NCBI GenBank assembly: GCA_000442125.1
Contig: KE546970.1
Span: 1,294,667 to 1,358,666 of the forward strand
Reading direction: 5' to 3'
DNA: 64,000 nt
From: Opeltia flavorubescens
Taxonomy: Eukaryota > Ascomycota > Lecanoromycetes > Teloschistales > Teloschistaceae
Both the position numbers and the translations under genes were made by a program. Below the pieces are notes generated by a model, which saw nothing but the letters and a program-made list of their open reading frames with translations, was not told where the DNA came from and ran no database searches. Of this stretch, positions 25,826-35,410 are shown piece by piece; position 1 is the stretch's first letter; each line of letters opens with the position of its first letter.

Positions 25826-28821
25826 ATGCAGGTAAGCTCCAGCCTTGTATATTTTCGTTTCAGATGCGACACCTTGGCATCCTTGCATCATCATTGCTCT
25901 AGCTTCTGCCGTTCGTCGCCATATGAAACGATCTCATTGCGGCTTGTGAATTTTGCACACCAGATCGCCTGAAACCAACTTGGAACTGAGCTTACATGTC
26001 CTCACTATAGACAGCCTCCCGAAGCGGCGAAAGGCCTCCCGGCAAGCGCCATGTTCCCCAAATATCCATCAGCGACGACAATTATCATGTAACGGAGGCA
26101 ATCGGGGACTACTATGGAAAACGAGAATCCCGACCGTTGAGTTTTATACCCTCGCAATCGCCACCACATAATCAGCAGAACGGTTTCCACGTTGCCCCGG
26201 CCGAGCCATTATCGACGCTGCGAGCAAGAAATCCAACTACCCGAGCTCTGCCTGCCGAGAGACCGCCACAAGCCAACGGACAAGGGAGTAACATGGTAGG
26301 AATGAAAAAATCCACCGATCATGAAAGAGGTCTGGTCTCGCACCAGCAACCTGTTCGGACCAGGTCGAACTCCGACACTGCAAACACACAGTTTCCTTTG
26401 AACGATATAGAATATGAGTCCAACCCGGAGGCTGTTGCTCAGGAATTGAGTAATTTGCAGGCCCTTCGCCGCATGTCGATGAATGCAAATCCAACTGGCG
26501 ATCCAGACTTGCCATCGTTCAACTCCAATTTAGGTATACCCGGGCCACCGAAAGGAGCTGCCGATGAAGATGATCAGGCGCGACTGTTTTGGGTTCCAGC
26601 TCGCATACATCCGGAGCTGGCACCAACCGAGTTCAAAACATTCATTGACAGCAAAGTGAGCGCTATCAAGCGAAGATCGGGCGAACTCTCTCTATCCCCA
26701 GATGGTCTGCAAAGGGAAGGCTCTGGAGGAGGCTTGCGGAGGAAGAAATCTATGTTGTCAAGACAGATTGACAACTCTGGAGGCAGAGGCGCAGATGGTT
26801 ACCAAGATGGAGCCGAGAGACTCGATCGGAAACGATCTCTGTCGAGTGGAGAAACCCTCAAATCGGGGATGACGAACCTGCAAGAACTCGAAGAGCTGGT
26901 CAATGACTCTGAGACCATAATGCAAAGGCTGAGCATCGACACCGGGCAGGCAACTCTGAGTGGAGAAGTTTTACCAGGTGACGATAGACCAATTCTACCG
27001 GTGGCGCCAGGTAATTCGCTACGTAGATCGACGCATACTACATATAGAAGAGGCACTCTCCGAAAGGGAGAGCGAGTTCCATTTTCAAGGCGAGTTGGAC
27101 GAGCTCCAGATACAGACGGTGAAGAATCACCAGCATCTTCTCCAATCACCCCGGCCGGTGAGATCCTAAGCCTATCACGAGTACAAACAGAGCCGATACC
27201 TACATCCGAGCGTGTGACGGAGAACTTTTCGAGGCCTGGACGGCTGAACAGGAAAATGCCGCAGCAGAATATAGCACCTGAAGAGATCAAATCAGCACAG
27301 TCAAGACCTGAATCACAAGAGCTACCCCGTCAAGCCCCACCTCCGAAGCACTTTGTTTCCCAGATTGCCTCGAACGGGCGGTCGAGCATATCTCCACACG
27401 TCTTTGGAGCTCCAGTTCCACAGATCGTTGAAACACCACCCGATGATCACAAAAAGCAACATCAGCCAAGCTATGTCCCCGAGCGCTCCTCTTCTCACGA
27501 ACCTCCTCCTCCTTTCCATGCACAAGGGCCGCCGCCAAGTGGCAGTATCAATAACCGTGCTCAGAAATGGCCTCCGCCATTACAGAGTAGACAGCCACCA
27601 AGTCAGAGAACAAACCAGACGCTAAACGACATAGCCTCTCATCCCTCACCCTTGCCTGGAAGTAGTACGCGAACAGACAGCTTGTCTTTCATACCTACCT
27701 TGGCCGAGGAAAAGAAACCTGATAGCAAGAAAGCAAAGGAGAAGAAAGAGAAGGAAAGCGCCGAGGCTTCAAGGAAGCCAAGCTGGAGCTGGACACCATG
27801 GACTGGCGGCGAGGATAAGGAGAAGGAGAGGAAGAAGGAAGAAGAAGCGAAGAAAATCAAGTCATTGAAAGTCACCAAACCCGTCGAGAAGTCGCATGAT
27901 AGCACAAGGCTTGATGTGTTGCAGACCACGATGGAGGGCAGTCGAGGCCGCGAGAGCTTGGTGCTGGATCGCGGTGACGTCAGGCTGGAGGAGGAACGGA
28001 AAAAGGAAAGCAGCCGGAAGTCGTCTGGTGGTGACAAGAAAGAGAAAGACTCCGGCATTTTCTCCTCGATCTTTGGCGGAGGGAAGAAAAAGGCGGGTTT
28101 GGACGCGGGTGGGAAGAAAGGGATTTCACGCAATCTTTCGCCAGAGCCACCTCCTCGGATCTTGAAACCGGACGTTGATTACAACTGGACACGGTTCTCC
28201 ATCCTGGAAGAACGAGCGATATACCGGATGGCACACATCAAGCTAGCGAATCCTCGCCGTTCATTGCATTCGCAGGTGCTACTAAGCAACTTTATGTACT
28301 CTTATTTGGCTAAGGTGCAGGCCTTGCACCCACAAATTCAGATACCAGGCCAGAAACAGCCAGCGCAGCAAAAGAAAGCGGATCAGCCAGAAGAGTTCTA
28401 TCAGTACCAGAAGTACCAAGAGGTAAGTCAAATAGACAATTTTCATACGGCCTCTTTTGTTGACAAAGACCAGCAGCAACAAAAGCAACAACAACAGGAG
28501 GACGAGGCTAAAGCGCAAGCCACGAACTCGGTTCAGATTCAAACTCAACTCCAAGTTCATCCTCCATCGCAACATAGTGATCCATCAGGACATATGGGTG
28601 ACTCGTTCGGTCCTCATGACGGCGAAACCCGGAATCGACCTCAAAGCCGGGCGAGTCAGTACTCTTTAGCAGGTACTGAGAGCAGCAATGGGCACGCAAC
28701 GAACTATCAGCATCGAAAGCAGTCTTACACCGGAGCAGGGCAGTCACAACCTTCTCCGTACCAGCTGCAACAATTACAATTCGAAGATCCTGGGAGATCC
28801 AGCGATGATGACATGTGGTGA
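25826..28821 (+). CDS. Zds1/Zds2-family protein
   Basis: Yeast Zds1/2 bind and control PP2A-Cdc55 in polarity and mitotic exit. The predicted first exon is just ATGCAG (25826-25831, donor GTAAGC). Exon 2 (26011-28422) then opens into a frame beginning TASRSGERPPGK and reading QISISDDNYHVTEAIG, the N-terminal block expected for this family. Near the C-terminus the Zds_C signature is clear: ILEERAIYRMAHIKLANPRR and QVLLSNFMYSYLAKVQ. A 51-bp intron (28423-28473, GTAAGT to CAG) lies immediately before a Gln-rich run. It is a multiple of three and lacks a stop, so both spliced (921 aa) and retained (938 aa) forms are open. The middle is basic and disordered, with a Lys/Glu-rich stretch. Confidence 0.88.
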
Positions 28822-29410
28822 ATCCGGACCTTAAAAGGGGGATTTGTATAGGGGCAATATGCAAGGGATGTGTGACGCATATACAGTGATTGATTCCGTG
28901 GACTTTGGGGCATAGCGTGGAAACTCGACGCATTTCGATCATCCTTACACAAGAATTACTACAGAACATGATTCAAGGGTGGGGTGTTGTCTGTCAATGA
29001 GCGCATTGGATCGATGGATCTGGTGATACCATCTTGCTCTTCTTTGCTGCATCCAAGGCCGTGTATTATTTACGAACATGTAAGCGATGACTAGTACGTA
29101 CATATCAATTCTCTGCCGAAAAGGCTTCAAAGTTAAAGAGCAGAAAAACCGCAAAGAAAAAGATTTTATTTTCCCTCGTCCAGTATCGTTTGGTTTCATG
29201 GACTAAAGCTACAGGCTAGCCGTTTCCAGGTTGTCGAGGTCTCGAATACTGCATGTGCGATATCCCGCATGAAGATATGTCATCACCCGTCCCGGTGGCG
29301 TCATTGCGTCAACGTCAACGCCTCGATTAGATATCAAAAGTTTATTCAATATTCATCATCTGTCTCTACCACCCGGAAAGCATAAAGAACCTCTCCTTCC
29401 CAATCCTCAC
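28822..29410. other. intergenic region
   Basis: About 590 bp of spacer between two plus-strand genes, with the promoter of the methionine sulfoxide reductase gene on its right. Only short frames without support were seen. Confidence 0.4.
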
Positions 29411-30137
29411 ATGCGTATCCCCTCATTCCCAACCCTGATCCGCACATTCTACACCATCACCAACGCCACTACATCGCGCATCTTCGCAAGATCCCAAGCG
29501 TCCCAGAAAGCGCTTGCGCCCTTTACCAGAGGCACTGTCCTCCAGTCTATGCCGACGATCCCCTTCTTGGGTTCTTTGTTCTCGAGTTCGGCGAAAGACA
29601 TGACGGATTATCCGGTTAAGAAGAGTGATGAGGAATGGAGAGCTGTTTTAAACCCTGGTATGGAATGTCTTTTCCGTTTTCGCGCATATCCAATGTATTA
29701 AGAATCACTTTACAGAACAATTCCGCATCCTCCGCACCAAAGGCACAGAACCCCCCTTCACAGGCGCCTACGACAAACACACCCCTTCATCGGGAACCTA
29801 CACCTGCGCCGGCTGCTCCGCCCCCCTCTATCGCGCCACCCACAAGTTCAAGTCTGGCTGCGGCTGGCCTGCGTATTTCGATAGCATACCGGGAGCCGTG
29901 GTACGGCACACGGATCGTACGTTCGGGATGGAGAGGACGGAGATTGTGTGTGCGAAGTGCGGGGGGCATTTGGGGCATGTGTTCAAGGGGGAGGGTTATC
30001 CAGTAAGTCTATTGAACCTCATATATTCTTATTACCCTCACTAACTTCCTCCGTATACGCCGTCTAATGAGCGGCATTGCGTTAACAGTATCAGTCTAAC
30101 GTTCAAAGACGAGGAACTTGATCAAACGGCCAGTTAG
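29411..30137 (+). CDS. peptide-methionine (R)-S-oxide reductase MsrB, with non-canonical last splice site
   Basis: MsrB reduces methionine-R-sulfoxide using a catalytic Cys, with structural zinc held by two CxxC pairs. Exons 29411-29657 and 29716-30002 are clear. They encode a mitochondrial-type N-terminus, then EEWRAVLNPGEQFRILRTKG, the zinc pairs CAGC and CAKC, and SGCGWPAYF. The last exon carries the catalytic RHCVNS and a stop at 30135-30137. The family would have that exon begin with codons for TPSNERHC directly after YP, but the base pair before it is AT, not AG, although a good CTAAC branch sequence lies just upstream (about 30041-30045). The next AG (30070-30071) is in frame and would give YP-RHCVNS, dropping only TPSNE, for 199 aa. 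The gene is therefore probably functional but altered. Confidence 0.85.
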
Positions 30138-30750
30138 AACGGTTTTGGTGAACTTTGAGTTCAATAATATGCATTCATGCGGAGTCAACCGCTGCTTTGC
30201 CAAGGCTTGGCGGGTAGCTTCTGCTCTTATTACAAAGAAGTTCAGTTTATCCAATTAATCCAGCATACCTGTCTCCTATCGTACTCTAAATTGTCTTTTG
30301 CCTCTCGTTGATCGACATCCTTTCTAAGATGCTTTCGCAGAAGAGCTTCGTTTCTCGTAAATGCCCTTAGCAGAGAGGTTTAGAAAACACGGACCTCGCA
30401 ATCGATCTTTCCTTGAATGTATTGAGTGGTAGGCGACGATGGTCCCTGACAAAGAAAGGGAATAAGGCAGGTAGACTTGACGCGCGAACACTACCGTAGC
30501 AGTCGTTGCACAAACACCGCATTAGATACCTCGATTACCTCAGAGATCTTAGTCAAGAACTTTGAGCCTACTCTTGCAAGGGGTGTCGGAGCTACGTTCG
30601 CAGCTTTTTGTACAAGATTCGGTGACATTCAGCTAGGAACTGCGGTGTCCGGTTCGCCTCTATTCACCTTTCTGGTCATCCGAGGGGTGATGCAACGTGC
30701 ATACGTGTGTCAGTCCGTGAGGTGAAACCCGAATCTTACTGGCTTTTCAG
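30138..30750. other. intergenic region, possible upstream exon of the zinc-finger gene
   Basis: This interval holds no firm gene. An 82-codon plus-strand frame (30477-30725) is unsupported. A first exon of the zinc-finger gene to the right is expected near 30690-30730, for example ATGCAAC at 30690 followed by a weak GTGCAT donor whose phase fits the acceptor at 30749-30750. This is a guess. Confidence 0.3.
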
Positions 30751-31319
30751 ATGCTCAACGAGAGGAGCGAGACAAGGCGACCAAGGAACATAAAAAAGAG
30801 TTGGAGCGATTTCGCATAGAGAGAGTGTTACAAGATAAGGTCTTTTACTGTCAAGAGCATGACAGAGCGTACAGAAGCCCCCACGAACTGCAGGATCATA
30901 TCGTGCAGGTACACGAGAGGGAAACCGAAAAAGCACAGGAATCGCTTTAGCGGCGGAGGGCAAAAGCCAATGAGAGGAGACATAGGCTCATGGAATCAAA
31001 TGATACAGAGGTACAGGCAAGGCTCCTTGCGCGAAAAGAACGGACCAAGGCTAGAAAAGCGTCGGCACGACTTGAGGGCCAGTACACCTGCAGAGGATGC
31101 GGCAAGGTGTGCAATGAGTTGGGCTGCTTATACCGGCACATGAGAACGTGCAAGGCATGTGATCCCGAAGCAGATCCAGCGGACGCATTGAAAGCTATCG
31201 AGAACCGTGAGAAGAGGGATGCAAAGATCGCTGCAGGTAGTCACAAGTGTGGGAGATGTGGGAGGTGTTTCACGCCGCAAGACTCTGTCACAAGGCATTC
31301 GAAAACGTGCAAAGTTTGA
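30751..31319 (+). CDS. small C2H2/C2HC zinc-finger-like protein (5' end uncertain)
   Basis: Two exons are visible. Exon 30751-30908 follows a CTTTTCAG acceptor and encodes a charged helix (REERDKATKEHKKELERF) and a Cys/His segment (YCQEHDRAYRSPHELQDH). A 42-bp intron (30909-30950, GTACAC to TTTAG) links it in phase to exon 30951-31319, which carries two finger-like motifs, CRGCGKVCNELGCLYRHMRTC and CGRCGRCFTPQDSVTRHSKTC, i.e. CxxC pairs with distal H and C. The protein is strongly basic between the fingers. The start codon lies upstream and was not found with confidence. If no upstream exon exists, the shorter form from ATG 30990 (109 aa) keeps both distal fingers. Function is unknown; nucleic-acid binding is plausible. 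Confidence 0.55.
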
Positions 31320-31434
31320 TCTTGGAGACGACCAGGACGAAAAGGAATGTTAACCCTATACGAGCACGAACGTTTGAGAATACATAGCTGATGTCCATTC
31401 TCCATATCCCCCCTTAAACCCAGAAAGTCCTTTC

Positions 31435-31839
31435 TCACCACACATAACCCGTCCCATTCGGAAACAACTCGCTATCATCAAAGCCATACTGGAGATAATA
31501 GCCGCGTTCATACGGTAGCACGACCGCACCCTCAGGCTTGGAATAGTCCTTGACTTTCTCAAGGTCGACGTATCGATCTCGACCCCATCGCATGAGCTGG
31601 TCCCAGTTGCGGCATTTGCGATTGATGGACATATCAGCCCAGGGATGCGATTCGGTATCTACCCCTGTGAACAAGTCATCGGTAAGGTAATGGGCTGATC
31701 TAGGGAAAGGGGGTTGGGGTGAAAGAAAATCCAATATACGGAAACCTCTGAATTCATGACCTGCTGGGGAGGAACAAACTCTACACGTACATTTGAAAGT
31801 AATAACGTCAGCATCAGCATGACAAAGCTGGTCCTGCAT
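31435..31839 (-). pseudogene. 5'-truncated UstYa/DUF3328-like remnant
   Basis: UstYa-family proteins are membrane-anchored oxidases of fungal RiPP pathways, marked by two histidine-cysteine motifs. This 134-codon frame contains a segment like the second half of the family: QDQLCHADADVITF (compare the LCHADVT block), then INRKCRNWDQLMRWGRDR, which matches the NxxCRNWD helix typical of the C-terminus. The transmembrane helix and first HxxHC-type motif are absent. Upstream in the same frame one reads KHSAKS where HC would be expected, and 42 bp further upstream lies the stop of the neighbouring DUF6590-like gene. A pyrimidine-rich CCCTAG inside the frame may mark an old intron. It looks like a fragment left after a rearrangement; expression as a small protein is not excluded. 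Confidence 0.55.
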
Positions 31840-31880
31840 TGACTTAGCCGAATGCTTTTTCTGACCTCTCTGCTCCTCCC

Positions 31881-32876
31881 CTAAACATCGATGCCTGCAA
31901 ATCTACCATACAAGTCCCTCATGACCCTCAGACTGCTTCCCCTCAAACATCCCTCATTGACCACCGGCAGTCCGTACCGACGACTAACAGGGTATGCTAA
32001 ATGTGCCGTCGTCTTCGTCTCGAAGAGGTCTATACCCTCTCTCACGTACTCCGTGACTAGAGGTTCCCATTTGCTCAATTGCCTCCATTCCTCCCTTTCC
32101 CTTTCCTTGTATCGATGATCCCTAACAGACACGAATTCATCTGGACGTGTCTTATTGACTAGGCCTCTGCCATTGTGTGTAAAAAGCGGGATAGCAACGT
32201 AATTATCTTGGTGGCAAGCGACGACGATCATCTTTCGATACTTGGTGAAGATGGTGCCGAAGCGAGAAGGGGTCGTGTACTTTTCTGCCAGGGTGGCTTC
32301 CGAGGAGGCGCTGGCGACCGAGACGTTACTATTGGCCCCGAGCGAACGTGCGTCACCGCGCGAGTCTTGTTCGTGGAGAGGGGCGCGAATGATCATGCCG
32401 GGTTTGTAATCCTCTTTGCGAAGCTTGATACCCTGGTTGGCTTCGCGACGGAGACGAAAGTGGTCGTCGTCTGGATTGGGAAGGTAGGAGCGGTTGTAGG
32501 AGGGAGGGCGTTGATAAGGGTTGTAAGACGCTGCTCGGCTTACTGCAGCGGCGCTCGGAGGGTTCAAGGCACTTGGTGGGCGATGATTGTATCGGCTGCT
32601 TCCCTGCCGTGAAGGATTTGCTTGGGAAGTCGGAGGATGAAGGTCAATATACTTGCTCCTGGTAACGTTGCTGTCTTCCGCAATTGACGGTATCGTGCCA
32701 GATGGCCGCGAATTAGGATTGCCATGACCTTGAACGATTGCACTCCAAGCTGGCGTCTGAATTGTAGTATCGTTTGACGTCCCTACACTACGAGAAGATA
32801 GCACGGGATCTTTGGCTCGCCACGAATTGGCCGTCAAAGTGGTGCGTAAAGACTTGGTGGCTGCTTGCTGGCTCAT
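31881..32876 (-). CDS. DUF6590-like protein, module copy A
   Basis: An intronless gene of 331 aa, counted from ATG 32876, chosen because its two paralogues in the window have similarly short N-termini. The N-terminal 160 aa are Ser/Pro/Arg-rich. A conserved block follows: KPGMIIRAPLHEQD, GTIFTKYRKMIVVACHQDNY, AIPLFTHNGRGLVNK, PDEFVSVRDHR and SRRYGLPVV. The order (entry Gly, RKMIV strand, PL-THNGKG loop, DHR, SRxY) resembles the fungal DUF6590 domain, of unknown function. The paralogue at 40792-41682 shares these motifs almost residue for residue. The gene is divergently paired with the coiled-coil gene at 33302-35065 across 425 bp. No enzyme motif was recognised. Confidence 0.8.
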   Translation of the reverse strand: MSQQAATKSLRTTLTANSWRAKDPVLSSRSVGTSNDTTIQTPAWSAIVQGHGNPNSRPSGTIPSIAEDSNVTRSKYIDLHPPTSQANPSRQGSSRYNHRPPSALNPPSAAAVSRAASYNPYQRPPSYNRSYLPNPDDDHFRLRREANQGIKLRKEDYKPGMIIRAPLHEQDSRGDARSLGANSNVSVASASSEATLAEKYTTPSRFGTIFTKYRKMIVVACHQDNYVAIPLFTHNGRGLVNKTRPDEFVSVRDHRYKEREREEWRQLSKWEPLVTEYVREGIDLFETKTTAHLAYPVSRRYGLPVVNEGCLRGSSLRVMRDLYGRFAGIDV

Positions 32877-33301
32877 GGTTGTTGAAAATTGAGTAGCATT
32901 CGTAACACTGCGATTATGATCCACTACGATGCTGCAAGGAAAGGGGCACAAAATACTCAAAGCAACGCAGTCAATATCTGGCGGATCATTAAAGACCATA
33001 TTCAAGAATAAAGACTTCAGCCGCCACGACTGTGAGACCGCAATAGGCAAGTAAGAGACAGGACGGCATTTACACAAAGGACGAATGATCAGTATGACAT
33101 CCGTCGACAAAGGTGAACAGGGCAAGAAAATGTATAGGACAAAGAAATTCTGTCAACCGCATCCGGAGAACCATCGTATCGCAATGATCCTTCTCATCAG
33201 ACTCCTCTCCTAGTATCATGAGATGCTCTGCTGGTAGCTATTCAGCATTGTCATATGGTACTGCTTTATTCCCAAATCATTTAGTAAGAAAGGTAGCGAC
33301 C
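32877..33301. promoter_or_regulatory. bidirectional spacer of module copy A
   Basis: 425 bp between the head-to-head start codons of the DUF6590-like gene and its coiled-coil partner. Upstream in-frame ATGs exist on both strands (33125 minus, 33218 plus), so the true 5' ends could make the spacer shorter. No motif shared with the equivalent spacer at 40316-40791 was obvious by eye. Confidence 0.4.
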
Positions 33302-35065
33302 ATGGCTGCAGGCATGCCAGCGTGGGTCACGAGAACTTTTGAATTTCTCACGCACCCGCGGGAGTCCTCGTTCAGATCAACATTGGAACAGTCGCAAGTA
33401 GCTCGGCGAAAGTCACCTCCAAGAGTCGGGTTGGGAGCGGAGAAGCGGAAGAACAAGTCGAGACAGCCCGGACCTCAATTGCGCGGTTCAAGGTCTGTCA
33501 TCAAAAACACAGGCTCTCGGATACGGGGAAAAGCTCAGCCAAGTAGTCGAACAGAGACGTACGAGGATCGATCGACACAGACAGATGAGGCACTTCATGT
33601 CCATGACGGCTGCACGGATTCGAATAAAAATGCGCAAAACCCTGGCTTAGCCGACTTGAATCAGCAGGGTGATGACTTCGTACCTTGTAACAATGAGTCC
33701 GTACCGATTCTGCGTCCGGAGAATCCAGAGCATGACAGGGCGGCTGACCCAGCACAATCGATAGCCGATAGTGATGGTTACATTCCTCACTACCCGCCCG
33801 ACAGTGGGGTTGTTGATGAACACATGGAAATCGGAGAATTGACCAAACCTGATGGCAAAGATGATGCTCGAAATCTGGAGGCCGCTGTGCAGGATGTGGA
33901 GATGTCGGACGGCCCGCCTTTCACCAGTGGACAGGCCCAGGTTGTCTTGGCCAACGACGGACTCAAAGATTGCCTTGCTGTTCTGCTTACTTCTGAATTA
34001 GTCGCAAAGATCAGCCAAATTGCGACGAGATCCCGCAGATTAGAATTTATCACCATGAAACTGAAACAGGTCAGACGAGAGATTGTGTCAGAAGAGAACA
34101 TGTTGGAGTACAAGAATGATGCACTTCAAGACACAGACGACCAAGCAGAGATAGCGCGAATAAAAGAAGAAGTCAGCCGAATTGAACAACGAATAGAAGA
34201 GGCTACGACATGTATTGATCCGCTTGAGGAGGAGATCGATACCTTAACTGTCAACCTTGCATATTGCAGGGAGCAGTCGCAGGAGGTATTCGAGGAGGTA
34301 TTAGGGAGCATGGATCTCCTCGATGTGCTTGAGCCTGAACTTGCTCAGGAAATCAACACTGCTGATGACCTCGATTACAATGCCGGGCCTGATCTGGTTC
34401 AAGACAAGATCGAAGCGATCGGGTCGGACTGTGGCAATGGGATTCTTACTTCAGCAGATCTCGATAACGCTGATCGCCGCGCGGCGAAAGATGATTTCGA
34501 ACGTAAAAGAAACATCCTCGTAATGATGGATGAAGCCTTCGAGCATCGGCAAGAAAATTTGTCCGAAGAAAAGGCAGAATATCGACGACGGGTCCGGGAA
34601 GGAACATGTCACATAACGCAAACCGAGTTCGATCTCCTGGCCCTAGAAGACTTTCGCAGGATGACGGCTGATCTCCGCGATGCACAAGAGGCGTTCGAAG
34701 AGGCCTTCAAACGGGCGAAACAGCTCGGTGTTTTGGATGAGCGAGACGCACATTATCAAGAGTCGGTATTTTCAGCGTGGAGTGGTGGTTATCCTCCAAG
34801 TATGGAGAGCGCGATGAGAGGCTCGGCCCCAACGAAGAGTATCACCTACTGGCAAGAGTGCGTGGAGGATGGCTCAAATGAAACACTATGGGGAGGAACG
34901 GAGCTGGAACCTTGGGGCAATCCGGATCTCAAGCCAGAAACCACGAAAGTGGAAGATTGTGATCTCCAATCAGTCGCCATATCTGACAGCTGGAGTTGTG
35001 TCGATTGGTCAAGAAATCGAAGAAGAATCGATCAATGGAGGGATATGACTGGTAGGGAAAGATGA
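33302..35065 (+). CDS. coiled-coil protein of unknown function, module copy A
   Basis: An intronless gene of 587 aa from ATG 33302; an in-frame ATG at 33218 would give 615 aa. After a basic N-terminus and an acidic linker, aa about 240-500 form long charged helices (KLKQVRREIVSEENMLEYK, EEVSRIEQRIEEA, YRRRVREGTCHITQTEFDLL, RDAQEAFEEAFKRAKQLG). The C-terminus ends in SRNRRRIDQWRDMTGRER. The gene at 40315-38636 is a clear paralogue: it shares the EGxCxxTQTxFD segment, the AEEA-type helix ending in QxLG, and the closing RNRRRIDxWxxMTGRxR. It is diverged overall, so the duplication is not recent. No known domain was recognised; a structural or regulatory role with the divergent neighbour is only inferred. 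Confidence 0.8.
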   Translation: MAAGMPAWVTRTFEFLTHPRESSFRSTLEQSQVARRKSPPRVGLGAEKRKNKSRQPGPQLRGSRSVIKNTGSRIRGKAQPSSRTETYEDRSTQTDEALHVHDGCTDSNKNAQNPGLADLNQQGDDFVPCNNESVPILRPENPEHDRAADPAQSIADSDGYIPHYPPDSGVVDEHMEIGELTKPDGKDDARNLEAAVQDVEMSDGPPFTSGQAQVVLANDGLKDCLAVLLTSELVAKISQIATRSRRLEFITMKLKQVRREIVSEENMLEYKNDALQDTDDQAEIARIKEEVSRIEQRIEEATTCIDPLEEEIDTLTVNLAYCREQSQEVFEEVLGSMDLLDVLEPELAQEINTADDLDYNAGPDLVQDKIEAIGSDCGNGILTSADLDNADRRAAKDDFERKRNILVMMDEAFEHRQENLSEEKAEYRRRVREGTCHITQTEFDLLALEDFRRMTADLRDAQEAFEEAFKRAKQLGVLDERDAHYQESVFSAWSGGYPPSMESAMRGSAPTKSITYWQECVEDGSNETLWGGTELEPWGNPDLKPETTKVEDCDLQSVAISDSWSCVDWSRNRRRIDQWRDMTGRER

Positions 35066-35410
35066 TAATCGGATCAGCATGTCCATAGATTGTTTTCCAC
35101 TTGACTCCGAAAGCCAAAAAGCGATAAGCTCTCTACAGTATTCCGTGAGTGAAACGAAGAGACTCTGGGTCTATATCAAGATTAGCGAAGCCCAGATCAA
35201 TTAGCTTTTTCTGTAGTAGGCAGCGAAGCGGGAGGGCAATATGATGCGGCTTAGTCAGCCAGCTTTCCTTGTAGGGCAAGTTAAAGCACGAATGGCTACG
35301 ACCCAAGCGGCATGCAACAAACACCCGAATCATAACTGGAATTACATGATCGGAATACTGCGCTCGAAATTCATTGTGTATGACCTCCGGCCGGTTGAGC
35401 CATAATCACA
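35066..35410. other. intergenic region
   Basis: 345 bp between the coiled-coil gene and the ArfGAP gene, both on the plus strand. It should contain the ArfGAP promoter. No feature was recognised. Confidence 0.35.

Noticed and set aside
30477-30725. 82-codon plus-strand frame upstream of the zinc-finger gene
   Set aside because: No recognisable features; only its last few codons might belong to a first exon of the neighbouring gene.
31435-35065. Possible RiPP (ustiloxin-like) biosynthetic cluster suggested by the UstYa-like fragment
   Set aside because: Only a truncated UstYa-like piece is present; no precursor gene with Kex2-processed repeats, tyrosinase or transporter is nearby.
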